This document shows positions 52,096-61,116 of a stretch of DNA of 64,000 bases, in pieces. The number at the start of each line of letters is the position of its first letter. Within the stretch, counting starts at the first letter, position 1. The position numbers were made by a program, and so were the translations under genes. This DNA is from Saprospiraceae bacterium (GTDB lineage Bacteria > Bacteroidota > Bacteroidia > Chitinophagales > Saprospiraceae): NCBI GenBank assembly GCA_028285545.1, contig JANQPA010000016.1:1-64000 (forward strand), in the 5' to 3' direction. The notes under the pieces are model-generated. The model saw nothing but the letters and a program-made list of their open reading frames with translations, was not told the DNA's origin and did no database searches.

Positions 52096-55000
52096 TTAAT
52101 TCGCCGATCGCTCAAAAGTAGCCATATGGTCGTAATCCCTGAAATCCACCTGACTAACTCCGGAAACACCTTGTTCAGCCATATAAACGCCATAGATGGT
52201 ATCCACGGCGGCCATGGTTAATTTGTTGTGAGTAACAATGATAAACTGAGAATCTTTGGAGAATTTTTTGATGATTTTATTGAATTTATTGATGTTGGCA
52301 TCATCGAGGGGTGCATCTACTTCATCAAAAATACAGAAGGGGGCTGGCTTCAAAAGATATAAAGCAAAGAGCAATGCTGTAGCAGTTAATGTTTTTTCAC
52401 CTCCAGACAACTGGCTAATTGTCTGTGGGCGTTTGCCCTTAGGTTTGGCGACAATTTCTATTTTGGATTCAAGAGGATTTTCTGGTTGTAAAAGCATAAG
52501 ATCACAATTATCATCTTCAGTGAACAGGCTTCTGAATACGTCGATGAAATAAAGTCTGGCTTTTTCAAAGGCTTCAATAAACTGTGCAGTGGCTGTCTCT
52601 TCAATCTCTTTGATGGTTTGGAGGAGCGATTCTTTAGCTTGTAGGATATCATCTCTTTGCTGAGTGATGCTATCGTAGCGTTCTTTCATCTCATCATAAG
52701 CTTCCACAGCCATTGGATTAATCTCGCCATAATTATCCAGGCGGCTTTTCATCCGTTCAACTTTGATTTCCAATTCCGTCATGTCTAAGCCTTCCGGAGC
52801 TGCCTCATTAATTATTTCATTAATGTCGATTTCAAATTCGATTTTAAGGCGTTGAGCAACAGCACTTATTTGATATTTGACATCATTAAATTTCTCTTTG
52901 AGTTGATTGATGAGAATTTGAGTTTCCTGCTGGGATCGAGATATTTTTCTTAGAGTATCTTCCAGTTCATTGATTCCTCCTCTAGCCTCAAAATAGATCT
53001 GCTCTGCTGAAGTAAGGGTTGCTTCTTTTTCTTTTCGAGTCTCATAAAAGGTGAGCAAGCGTTTTTCTAGATTTTCCAGATGATCGTTGATCTGCTCAGT
53101 TTCTTTGTCATTCTGATTGATGTTATTTTTTGCTTCACTGAGCCTTTGTTGGGTGTCCTTATGCTGGGTTTCTCTATAGGAAAGTTCTCTCTGTATGGCT
53201 CCAACCTTATTCTGCTGACGAATAAAGTCGATATTTTTTTGGTTGTAGTCTGAGGAAGCCTGGCTGAGTTCATCTGCTACCTTTCTAAAAGAGCCATCCA
53301 TAGAAGAAATTTGCTCTCTAATTTTGTCAATTATGGCTTCTTTTTCCAGTAATTGTCTATTGATGGACCGTTCCTCTGCTTGTAACTCTTCGATGGAGGT
53401 ATTGATTTCTTCCTTTTTTTGATTGACGGTCTGAATAAAGGCCTCATAATTTTCCAGGCGAGTTTGGAAGGTAATTTTCTCTTGAGTAATTTGGTTTAAT
53501 TCTCCTTGCTCACGCTGAATTTCGGGGGTAGCTTTTTTCTGTTTAAGCTGATTTTCTTTGGTTTTCAGTTTAAACTGTTTATCTGCCTGTTGCTTGGCCT
53601 CTATTTCTAATTCTTTGATTTTTTTACTTAAAATCTCCAGGCTTTTCTTACGACCGATTTTTTTTCCTTCAAAAAGACCAACAGAACCACCGGATAAGCT
53701 GTGTTTTTTCTTTATCACTCGACCACTTTTTGAAAGTATGGTACGATCCACCTCAGGTAGATTCCCTCCCAATTCATCAGATTCTGTTAGCACCACATTT
53801 TCCAGTAGATAAGCAACCAATTTCTGATAGGCAGGGTCCATTTCCACTAAATCGAAAGCATTTAGCATATCTGGTCCCATCATCAAAGGTGGTTCATAAT
53901 CTTTAAAGGCATCTAAAATGAAAAAATTTGCCTTTCCTCTTTGTGATTGGCCTAGCAAGCGAATGGCTTCAAAAGCGGCTTCTGCATTTTCAACGACATA
54001 ATAATTCAGGTAAGGTTCGAGATAGTTTTCAATAGCAATTCTATACTCTTCTTTTACATAAATTAAATCTGAAAGAAGTTGTGCATTAGAATTCCAGGTA
54101 GAATTATTCAAAAAACGAATAGACTCTGGAAAGCCTTCCAGGTTTTCCACCATACTTTTAATCAACTTATGCTCATTACGAGTAGCATCAAGACTACGGT
54201 TAACCTTGGTACTCTTTTTTTGCAGGTCCTCTTGTATTTTTTGAACATTAAGTAAGTCCTGCTGACGTTGATCTTCTGCTATTTGAAGGCTGTGAAGTAG
54301 TTTGCGTTTTTTCTGCTCTTCCTCTTCAAGGTAGGAGATCTTCTCTTTAAGGCTTTCAACTTCTTTTTTGCGCTGATCAATATCTACCTCACTCCGATCC
54401 AATTCCTGCCGATAGCCCTGAATTTGGTTATTAAGTACGGCTTTTTTCTTTTCAAACTCGAACAAAGAACGCTCAGTAGATTGTTGTTCCTGGATTACGG
54501 CGTCCATGCCCGATTTGATCTCACCATGGCTTTGCTTGACGACTTCAAGATGCTTTTCCGCAACCTCTAATTTCTCCTCCAGGTCGGCCTCAATTCGTTT
54601 TTCACTATTTTTTTGAGTCTGGTAATGATTGATGTCTTGTTCAAGTTGAGCCAATCGTTGATCTGCGATTTCAATCTCCTTCAATAATTTCTCCTGATTC
54701 TGGTCTACAAACTGCAACTTTTGGTGTTGCATACGTTTGTCATTTTCCATCCCTCGAATGCGGCTGATGATCTCATTGAGTTCTCTTTGTCGGTCGGAAA
54801 GTGCTTTTTCTTTATCCAGGTTGGCCTTTTTCTCAGCCTCCAAACTAGATTCTAATTTGTTGATATCGACATCAAATTGGCGATACTTATCCTGTTCGGT
54901 TTCTAATTTTTGTTGAATGGATTTATGCTTCTCTTTTAATGAGGAGATTTTTAACAAGGCCAAATTGATGCTATTTTGTTTATAGTCCGCTTTTAATTCA

Positions 55001-55647
55001 AAGTAGCGTTTGGTTCGGCGTGCCTGTTTTTCCAGCGATTTCAGGTTAGCTTCTATTTCAAAAAGGAGGTCTTCTACCCTATCCAGGTCTGCTGTGGTGC
55101 TATTGAGCTTATTGATGGTTTCCCGCTTACGAACCTTATACTTTGAAATGCCTGCAGCCTGTTCAAACATTTTGCGGCGTGAGTTGTCTTTATCGGTCAG
55201 AATATCATCTACCATACCAAGGGCAATAATGGCATAGGAATTAGATCCGATACCGGTATCTAGAAAAAGAGAGGTAATATCTTTAAGTCTGCAGGTAACC
55301 CCGTTGAGTTGATATTCGCTTTCCCCAGTTCGGTATAGCAATCTAGTGATGGTAACAGAATGGTATTCAGTAGGTAGTAGGTTTTTAGTATTTTCAAAAG
55401 TTAGGGACACTTGAGCAACTCCCCCGGCTTTTCTCTTTTTGGTACCATTAAAAATCACGCTCGACATTTGATCAAGACGCAGTTCTTTACTTTTCTGCTC
55501 GCCTAGTACCCAACGGATGGCATCTACGATGTTTGATTTGCCGGAACCATTGGGCCCAACTATGCCAATGACATCCTCTTCAAAGTTGATGAGTGTTTGG
55601 TTAGCAAAACTTTTAAAGCCTTTTATTTCGAGCTGTTTTAACCTCAT
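52096..55647 (-). CDS. smc: Chromosome segregation protein SMC
   Basis: A 1,183-aa SMC ATPase. Walker A is GIVGPNGSGKSNIVDAI near residue 33; the N-terminal head also has FLDTGIGSNSYAI. Two long coiled coils (about 170-500 and 660-1010) flank the hinge (about 510-660, including RVIKKKHSLSGGSVGLFEG). The C-terminal head has the signature LSGGEKTLTATALLFALYLLKPAPF and Walker B FCIFDEVDAPLDD. It organises and segregates chromosomes with ScpA/ScpB, whose genes are not in this window. Confidence 0.97.
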   Translation of the reverse strand: MRLKQLEIKGFKSFANQTLINFEEDVIGIVGPNGSGKSNIVDAIRWVLGEQKSKELRLDQMSSVIFNGTKKRKAGGVAQVSLTFENTKNLLPTEYHSVTITRLLYRTGESEYQLNGVTCRLKDITSLFLDTGIGSNSYAIIALGMVDDILTDKDNSRRKMFEQAAGISKYKVRKRETINKLNSTTADLDRVEDLLFEIEANLKSLEKQARRTKRYFELKADYKQNSINLALLKISSLKEKHKSIQQKLETEQDKYRQFDVDINKLESSLEAEKKANLDKEKALSDRQRELNEIISRIRGMENDKRMQHQKLQFVDQNQEKLLKEIEIADQRLAQLEQDINHYQTQKNSEKRIEADLEEKLEVAEKHLEVVKQSHGEIKSGMDAVIQEQQSTERSLFEFEKKKAVLNNQIQGYRQELDRSEVDIDQRKKEVESLKEKISYLEEEEQKKRKLLHSLQIAEDQRQQDLLNVQKIQEDLQKKSTKVNRSLDATRNEHKLIKSMVENLEGFPESIRFLNNSTWNSNAQLLSDLIYVKEEYRIAIENYLEPYLNYYVVENAEAAFEAIRLLGQSQRGKANFFILDAFKDYEPPLMMGPDMLNAFDLVEMDPAYQKLVAYLLENVVLTESDELGGNLPEVDRTILSKSGRVIKKKHSLSGGSVGLFEGKKIGRKKSLEILSKKIKELEIEAKQQADKQFKLKTKENQLKQKKATPEIQREQGELNQITQEKITFQTRLENYEAFIQTVNQKKEEINTSIEELQAEERSINRQLLEKEAIIDKIREQISSMDGSFRKVADELSQASSDYNQKNIDFIRQQNKVGAIQRELSYRETQHKDTQQRLSEAKNNINQNDKETEQINDHLENLEKRLLTFYETRKEKEATLTSAEQIYFEARGGINELEDTLRKISRSQQETQILINQLKEKFNDVKYQISAVAQRLKIEFEIDINEIINEAAPEGLDMTELEIKVERMKSRLDNYGEINPMAVEAYDEMKERYDSITQQRDDILQAKESLLQTIKEIEETATAQFIEAFEKARLYFIDVFRSLFTEDDNCDLMLLQPENPLESKIEIVAKPKGKRPQTISQLSGGEKTLTATALLFALYLLKPAPFCIFDEVDAPLDDANINKFNKIIKKFSKDSQFIIVTHNKLTMAAVDTIYGVYMAEQGVSGVSQVDFRDYDHMATFERSAN

Positions 55648-55723
55648 AGCCTACAAAAATAGGAAAATACCTTTTGCCACTAAAGATCTTTTATCCACAT
55701 TTTATCCACAGAGGGGTGTTAGT

Positions 55724-55827
55724 AGTCTGGGAGTCTGGGAGTCTGGGAGTCTGGGAGTCTGGGAGTCTAGGAGTCTGGGAGTCTGGGAGTCTGGGAGTCT
55801 GGGAGTCTGGGAGTCTGGGAGTCTGGT
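55724..55827. repeat. 13 tandem copies of AGTCTGGG
   Basis: Thirteen consecutive 8-mers run from 55724 to 55827; one is AGTCTAGG (55764) and the last ends in T. It lies upstream of smc. A partial reverse complement follows at 55899-55932 (CAAACCACTAGACTACCAGA and CCACCAGACTAC), so the region can fold. Confidence 0.95.
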
Positions 55828-55837
55828 AATATATATT

Positions 55838-55881
55838 CAAAATTCAATCATTCAAAATTCAATCATTCAAAATTCAAAATA
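55838..55881. repeat. ATTCAAAATTCAATC 15-nt tandem repeat
   Basis: About three copies of ATTCAAAATTCAATC lie between the AGTCTGGG array and its reverse complement, at about 55838-55881. They are AT-rich. Confidence 0.7.
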
Positions 55882-56148
55882 CTCTAAATCTTCGATTACC
55901 AAACCACTAGACTACCAGACCACCAGACTACTATTTACCACAAACCTCACAATAACAACCATTCCCTAAATAAATCAGACCCTACATAAAAATAACCTAT
56001 AATAATTTTTTTAATTCGGAAAAAAGCTTCATTTTTACATAACAGGAACAAATAAAGATTAATAGTTATATTCCTAAATTATTTATAGAACTTTTTTATA
56101 AGTTCATCGTAAGAATAAATTGTAAATGTTTAATCGGTTTTTGGGATA

Positions 56149-56181
56149 GCCTCTTCCGACAAAGGGAGGGGCCTTTTTTTT
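56149..56181 (+). terminator. Orphan intrinsic terminator, possible sRNA end
   Basis: The stem GCCTCTTCC (56149-56157) pairs with GGGAGGGGC (56164-56172), with two G-T wobbles and loop GACAAA, and is followed by eight T (56174-56181). No plus-strand gene precedes it (smc is on the minus strand), so a short unannotated transcript may end here. Another small hairpin, GAACTT/AAGTTC, lies at about 56097-56115. The 55933-56148 stretch is AT-rich without an ORF. Confidence 0.6.
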
Positions 56182-56182
56182 G

Positions 56183-56217
56183 GTAGTGGGTAGTGAGTAT
56201 TGGGTAATGAGTATTAT
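56183..56217. repeat. GGTAGTGGGTAGTGAG and GGGTAATGAG repeat
   Basis: GTAGTGGGTAGTGAGTATTG then GGTAATGAGTATTATA: about four degenerate units of the GGGTAATGAGT family. Confidence 0.6.
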
Positions 56218-56269
56218 AAAATTAGGTTTGATGGACCATATAAATCAGTGAAGATCCGTGTCAAAAATA

Positions 56270-56686
56270 TTAATTTGAAAAAAAGAATTTTCCATTTTTA
56301 AAGTTGGCTATTCTTTTAGTAATTGAAGTATCCTTTGTTATTTTTTCAATAAGATATTCTCCTTCCTTTTTTTCCAGAAAAATAGATGATTCTAATGCTT
56401 CTTCCTGAACCTTTAGGATGGAAATGATTTCTTTGGATGAAAAATTTAACGGTAAATCCTGAAGAGAAGATTCTGAACAATTGGTTACATCTGCTATTTT
56501 GGTTTGGTTGGTCCCGATGATGGCATAAACCGAAAAGGAGGTTGAACTATCTGGCCAAATGATTGGTTTACATTCCAGGATGGCAGTCACTTCTGTAGAC
56601 TCAGATTGATTTTGTTCTTCTCCTGAACATTGGAAAAGAGTAAACGAAAAAGAAATTAAAATTAAAACCTTCAAAGTGTTTGCCAT
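56270..56686 (-). CDS. Hypothetical lipoprotein
   Basis: A 138-aa protein with a lipobox (SFTLFQC, Cys20) followed by a Ser/Glu/Asn-rich linker. The body has two further cysteines (ILECKP and VTNCSES) about 30 residues apart that may form a disulfide. I do not recognise a family. The gene lies just before tRNA-His on the opposite strand. Confidence 0.7.
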   Translation of the reverse strand: MANTLKVLILISFSFTLFQCSGEEQNQSESTEVTAILECKPIIWPDSSTSFSVYAIIGTNQTKIADVTNCSESSLQDLPLNFSSKEIISILKVQEEALESSIFLEKKEGEYLIEKITKDTSITKRIANFKNGKFFFSN

Positions 56687-56737
56687 TTTATAATTATTAC
56701 TTTATTTTTGCAATCGCTTATTTAAAAAAGCTAATCT

Positions 56738-56812
56738 GGTGCCTATAGTTCAGTTGGTTAGAACGCTAGATTGTGGTTCTAGAGGTCGCCGGTTCAAATC
56801 CGGTTAGGCACC
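56738..56812 (+). tRNA. tRNA-His (anticodon GTG)
   Basis: The acceptor stem GTGCCTA (56739-56745) pairs with TAGGCAC (56805-56811); the extra G at 56738 and C at 56812 form the G(-1):C73 pair diagnostic of tRNA-His. The anticodon loop TTGTGGT gives GTG. The T arm GCCGG-TTCAAAT-CCGGT is intact. CCA is not encoded. Confidence 0.97.
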
Positions 56813-56823
56813 CTCAGATATTG

Positions 56824-56854
56824 AAAGACTTCTAATTTATTAGGAGTCTTTTTT
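56824..56854 (+). terminator. Terminator after tRNA-His
   Basis: AAAGACTTCT (56824-56833) pairs with AGGAGTCTTT (56842-56851) with wobbles, loop AATTTATT, then a short T-run. It lies 12 nt after the tRNA. Confidence 0.8.
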
Positions 56855-57082
56855 ATTTGAAAAGGGCTTTATTCAACACATCTCTACGTTCAATTTCCTA
56901 CACTAAGTTTCAACAAGATAGTAAATCTGAGGGCTTGCTGCCATTCCCAACACATCCTAAATACTCGTATCGTTGATCCTTCCAAACTGTAATTTGGATA
57001 CATAAACCTGTAATAGGTATTAGAAAGCTGATTCCACTCAAAGTAATTTTGTGTTAGTAATTAATTGGATAAAAAGGAAAAA

Positions 57083-58075
57083 ATGCAAAACATAAAATTA
57101 TTAATAACAAGCTTAATGTTCTTGAGCCTAAGTTTTTCCATTTCGGCTCAAGAAAAAAATAGTGATACTATGGATGACCAAACACAGCAAATGATGAAAG
57201 TCCTGCTTCAGGTGATGGGTGAAGAATCCAGAACCCCTATATTAAGAAGGCCAAGTGATTACGATATGAAGTATGAAGATGTATTTTTCCAAGCCATAGA
57301 TGGTACCGTTATCGAAGGATGGTATATCCCAAGTACTTCTAATAATGTAATTATCTTCAATCACTTCAAGGGTGCAAATCGTTATGGGTTCCCTGGACAT
57401 CTTGAACCATGGAGTATTGGTGGACCAGGATTTGAAGTTAACTTTTTGCCCCTATACAAAGCTTTAAACGAGGCAGGTTATAATATACTGACTTATGATT
57501 TGCGCGGGAATGGGTTAAGTGGCCCGGGGCCAACGCCAATTATTGGAGCAGGCCTAATGGAATATCGTGATGTCATAGGTTCTGTTAGATATATCAAATC
57601 CAGGGAGGACACCAAGGATATGGATATCTCTTTATTTTCTCAATGTTTTGGAGCAAATTCAACTTTTACTGCTATTGAAAAGCACCCTGAGGAGTTTGAA
57701 GGTATCAAATCCATGATCGCGATTCAGCCATTATCTGCCAAAGCCTTTATTGATGGAGGTGTAAATGCGGCTGGCGTTGACAAAGAAACTTGGGAAGCCG
57801 CTTATGAAAGATTGACAAGTCGTCGAACCTCCGATATTGATATGCCAAAATCTGCAAGGTCAATTACCTTCCCAACCTTCCTTGTTCAGATTAGAGGTGA
57901 TTACTCAACCAAACCATATGATATGCAGGCAGTATTTGATAATCTACCTGTGGAAGACAAAAAGTTATTATGGATTGACGAGGGAAAGGTTATTCGAACA
58001 GAGGCCTACAAATATTTTCCAGAGCATCCCGCTCCGGTTATTGAATGGTTTGATAAACATATGAAGCAAAACTAA
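57083..58075 (+). CDS. Exported alpha/beta hydrolase, Cys nucleophile
   Basis: A 330-aa protein. ATG 57083 is chosen over TTG 57065; AAGGAAAAA precedes it and it gives a signal peptide (...FSISAQ). The alpha/beta-hydrolase core is clear (TYDLRGNGLSG). The elbow reads LFSQCFGANS, with Cys188 where Ser is usual (dienelactone-hydrolase-like). An Asp lies in QIRGDYSTKP and a His in FPEHPAPVIEWFDKHM. The sister gene at 58106 and the AraC gene follow on the same strand, so all three probably form one operon. The substrate is unknown. Confidence 0.88.
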   Translation: MQNIKLLITSLMFLSLSFSISAQEKNSDTMDDQTQQMMKVLLQVMGEESRTPILRRPSDYDMKYEDVFFQAIDGTVIEGWYIPSTSNNVIIFNHFKGANRYGFPGHLEPWSIGGPGFEVNFLPLYKALNEAGYNILTYDLRGNGLSGPGPTPIIGAGLMEYRDVIGSVRYIKSREDTKDMDISLFSQCFGANSTFTAIEKHPEEFEGIKSMIAIQPLSAKAFIDGGVNAAGVDKETWEAAYERLTSRRTSDIDMPKSARSITFPTFLVQIRGDYSTKPYDMQAVFDNLPVEDKKLLWIDEGKVIRTEAYKYFPEHPAPVIEWFDKHMKQN

Positions 58076-58105
58076 AAATTAGAAATAATTCATAAATGGT
58101 TAATT

Positions 58106-59005
58106 ATGTTAGGAAAAATGATGGCTAAAAATCTGGTCTTAGCAGGCAAGGGAGCACCTCTGTTTGACAATCCGGAAAATTTCAATTTACAATATGAGGA
58201 TGTTTCCTTTAAAGCAAGTGATGGCATCAATTTGAAAGGTTGGCTCATTAAAGGAGATAAGGAAAAGGTTATCATACAATCTCATTTTGGGCTTTATTGT
58301 TGTAGAGCAGGATATACTAATCAAGCAAAAAGACCGGTCAAAGGCTATCCGAATGATGTTCAGTTTCTCCGCCAGGCTAAGTACCTCAATGATGTAGGTT
58401 ACACGGTTCTTATGTATGATTTTCGGAATCACGGCGAAAGTGATGTTGCTATGGATGGATTTGTTTCTTATGGACCAGAAGAAGCTAAGGATATTATTGC
58501 AGCTGTAGATTATATTTCTAACCATCCTGAATACGAAAATGCCAACATTGGACTTTTCAGCATATGTATGGGTCAAGGGGCTACCGTATCTGCATATGGG
58601 AGAGAAGATGGGCTGAAGCACTGCAGCAATATCAAATGTATGATATCTGTACAACCCCTGGATTACCCTCATTTTATGAGTGGAATGAAAATTCCTGGCT
58701 TCATGAAAAGAAGTGCTGATAAATACATAAGGAAGAATACCGATTTCGATTACATGAATAATACCTGGCGTCCTTACGTTAAAGAAGTAAATGTACCTAC
58801 ATTAGTTATTCAAAATAAAAATGATGGCTTTCTCGATAAAGATTTTGTAGAAGGAGTTTTTAATGATTTACAAGTAGAGAAAGAAATGATGTGGATTGAG
58901 ATACCCGATAAAAAGAATCAGGGATATAACCGCATGGCTGCTTATGATTGGTTAGGTACCAACCCTGAGCCTATTTTGAATTGGTTTGGAAAATATATGT
59001 CATGA
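58106..59005 (+). CDS. Alpha/beta hydrolase, Cys nucleophile, His lost
   Basis: A 299-aa cytosolic paralog of the preceding gene (no signal peptide). The core is YDFRNHGESD. The elbow is LFSICMGQGA with Cys154 as probable nucleophile, and the Asp region is VIQNKNDGF. The C-terminal segment that has EHPAPVIEWF in the first protein is TNPEPILNWF here, so the catalytic His is missing or moved. It may be a degraded or binding-only homolog, or it may use another residue. The stop overlaps the AraC start (ATGA, 59002-59005). Confidence 0.85.
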   Translation: MLGKMMAKNLVLAGKGAPLFDNPENFNLQYEDVSFKASDGINLKGWLIKGDKEKVIIQSHFGLYCCRAGYTNQAKRPVKGYPNDVQFLRQAKYLNDVGYTVLMYDFRNHGESDVAMDGFVSYGPEEAKDIIAAVDYISNHPEYENANIGLFSICMGQGATVSAYGREDGLKHCSNIKCMISVQPLDYPHFMSGMKIPGFMKRSADKYIRKNTDFDYMNNTWRPYVKEVNVPTLVIQNKNDGFLDKDFVEGVFNDLQVEKEMMWIEIPDKKNQGYNRMAAYDWLGTNPEPILNWFGKYMS

Positions 59006-59910
59006 GAGAAATAATAGAGTTTAATACTATTTCAAGCGCCTTACATGCCATGGGGCTGGATAAGCCCAAGCATCCTTTGGTATCGATATTTTATCACAGA
59101 GACATAAAAAACGGGCCGCAATTTGCAGGAAAAAGTATTGTGAGTTCCTTTTATATCATGGAATATAAGGAAGGTGAAACAAGCTCCTTTAATTATGGAC
59201 GGACCACCTACGATTTTGAGGAAGGAACACTTATATTTTTAGCTCCCGGACAAGTTTTAACGGTAAATGAATGGTATGAAAAAGATACGGTGAGTGGTTG
59301 GACACTCTTGTTTCATCCTGATTTAATCAGGAAATCACAACTTGGACAAAACATCGATAATTATTCCTTCTTCTCTTATGAGGCAAATGAAGCATTGCAT
59401 ATTTCAGATGAAGAGAAGAATATAATTACTGGCCTGCGAGACAAAATAGTAAAGGAATATAGTCAGAATATTGATCGACAAAGCCAAAAATTGATCGTGA
59501 CAAGCATTGAATTACTATTAGATTATTGCACCCGATATTACAATCGTCAGTTTTTTACTAGAGAGAATTTAAATAAAGATATCATCACTCGTTTTGAAGC
59601 CTTGCTCAAAACTTATTATGATTCTAATAAACCTCTGGAAAAAGGAATCCCCAGTGTAAAATATTGCGGAGAGGCCTTAAATATGTCCCCAAATTATTTT
59701 AGTGACTTATTAAAAAAGGAAACAGGACGCAATGCCCAAGATCACATACATTTTTTCGTAATTGAAAAAGCAAAAACACAACTATTAAATTCTGGTGAAT
59801 CCATCAGTCATATTGCCTATGATTTGGGGTTCGAATACCCTCAAAATTTTAGCAAGCTATTCAAAAAAAAGACCGGCCTAAGCCCTTCTGAGTATCGGGA
59901 TATAAATTGA
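59002..59910 (+). CDS. AraC family transcriptional regulator
   Basis: A 302-aa regulator. ATG 59002 overlaps the hydrolase stop by 4 nt, implying translational coupling; the TTG 58981 reading is rejected. A cupin-like N-terminal ligand domain (about 20-160, NYGRTTYDFEEGTLIFLAPGQ) is followed by the AraC double HTH, with the second half ISHIAYDLGFEYPQNFSKLFKKKTGLSPSEYR. The ligand may be a substrate or product of the upstream hydrolases. It is a close paralog of the gene at 60023. Confidence 0.93.
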   Translation: MREIIEFNTISSALHAMGLDKPKHPLVSIFYHRDIKNGPQFAGKSIVSSFYIMEYKEGETSSFNYGRTTYDFEEGTLIFLAPGQVLTVNEWYEKDTVSGWTLLFHPDLIRKSQLGQNIDNYSFFSYEANEALHISDEEKNIITGLRDKIVKEYSQNIDRQSQKLIVTSIELLLDYCTRYYNRQFFTRENLNKDIITRFEALLKTYYDSNKPLEKGIPSVKYCGEALNMSPNYFSDLLKKETGRNAQDHIHFFVIEKAKTQLLNSGESISHIAYDLGFEYPQNFSKLFKKKTGLSPSEYRDIN

Positions 59911-60022
59911 TTTTATCAAAGAACAACAAGTTTCTTAAAGAGCCTTATCTATTCTCGCCAAGAAAAGACAGGTTTTGAACAGCTTATTCTTTATTATTTA
60001 CAATTTTAGCGTGAATACACTT

Positions 60023-60937
60023 TCAATTCATACTTCTAAATTCTAATGGGGTAATTCCTTCCTTACGTTTAAAGAGTTTGCCAAAATATTGCGGGTATTC
60101 GAATCCTAATGAAAAAGCAATCTGACTTATGGAATTATCAGAATTTAGTAGTCGATTTTTTGCCACTTTCAAAACATGATAGTGAATTAAGTCCTGTGTA
60201 CTTTTACCAGTTTCTTTTCTCAGTAAGTCACTTAAATAATTAGGAGATAAGTGAACTTTTTCTGCACAGTCTTTTACAGTTGGCAAACCATTATTTAAAG
60301 GTAAATCGGAAGAAAAATATTCAGATAAATAGTGGTTTAATGTGGTAACAACATGTTTATTTACTTCTTCCCTCGTAATAAACTGACGGTCATAATACCG
60401 TTCGCAATGGTTGAGTATCAACTCTAAATTTGATGATAATACCTTTTTGGTATGTTTATCAATTGGACGATTAATTTCTTTTTTTAGAGAGTTTAAGATT
60501 TCTGTTAGGCTATGTTTTTCGTCCTCTGCTATATGTAGTACTTCATTTGCTCCATAATTAAAAAAGGTGTAGCCAGCCATTTTATGATACAGCATGGTTC
60601 CTAATATCAAATTGGGATGAAAGTATATGCCCCAATTATATTTGCATTCAGATAGTTCTGGACTTTCTATATTAACTACCTGATTAGGTGCTGTAAAAAA
60701 TAAGCTCCCATTTTGAAAGTCTAAATGTCGCCTGCCGTATTTTATACTTCCCTTTTTTAATTGCTTTAAGATAATGCTGTAAAATGCAGTCGTTACTTTT
60801 TGCTGTCTTAAATGTCCTAAAGTATTAAAATCTACTTTCGAAAAGTCGACAACACTAATCATAGGGTGTTTGGGCGGTTCCTGACCTAATACTTCATTAA
60901 GTAGGCTGATATTCTCGACTTTGAAAATATTTTCCAT
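60023..60937 (-). CDS. AraC family transcriptional regulator (paralog)
   Basis: A 304-aa regulator of the same layout as 59002: an N-terminal segment HPMISVVDFSKVDF, a cupin-like domain with IKYGRRHLDFQNGSLFFTAPNQVV, and the C-terminal AraC HTH (ISQIAFSLGFEYPQYFGKLFKRKEGITPLEFR). The two are clearly homologous throughout, pointing to a local duplication now arranged tail to tail. It lies downstream of the SDR and SRPBCC genes on the same strand with a 179-nt gap. Confidence 0.93.
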   Translation of the reverse strand: MENIFKVENISLLNEVLGQEPPKHPMISVVDFSKVDFNTLGHLRQQKVTTAFYSIILKQLKKGSIKYGRRHLDFQNGSLFFTAPNQVVNIESPELSECKYNWGIYFHPNLILGTMLYHKMAGYTFFNYGANEVLHIAEDEKHSLTEILNSLKKEINRPIDKHTKKVLSSNLELILNHCERYYDRQFITREEVNKHVVTTLNHYLSEYFSSDLPLNNGLPTVKDCAEKVHLSPNYLSDLLRKETGKSTQDLIHYHVLKVAKNRLLNSDNSISQIAFSLGFEYPQYFGKLFKRKEGITPLEFRSMN

Positions 60938-61116
60938 AAAAAACTCATTTTATTAAGCTTTCGTAATACAGTTTTACTAACCCTTGTGAAAATGCCTCAA
61001 CAATCATGACGCTAATCATGAGAATAAGAATAAAAAACGCGATTCCACGTCAGTAGGGATTTTTGACTAACAAAATCAATTGCAACTTTTAGAAGTCTGT
61101 TGTAGTTCATGAACTG

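Noticed and set aside
55724-55881. CRISPR array
   Set aside because: The units are direct tandem copies with no unique spacers and no cas genes nearby.
55517-55969. ORF of 150 codons across the AGTCTGGG array
   Set aside because: It is antisense to the smc start and then translates the tandem repeat as a simple residue repeat; a chance reading.
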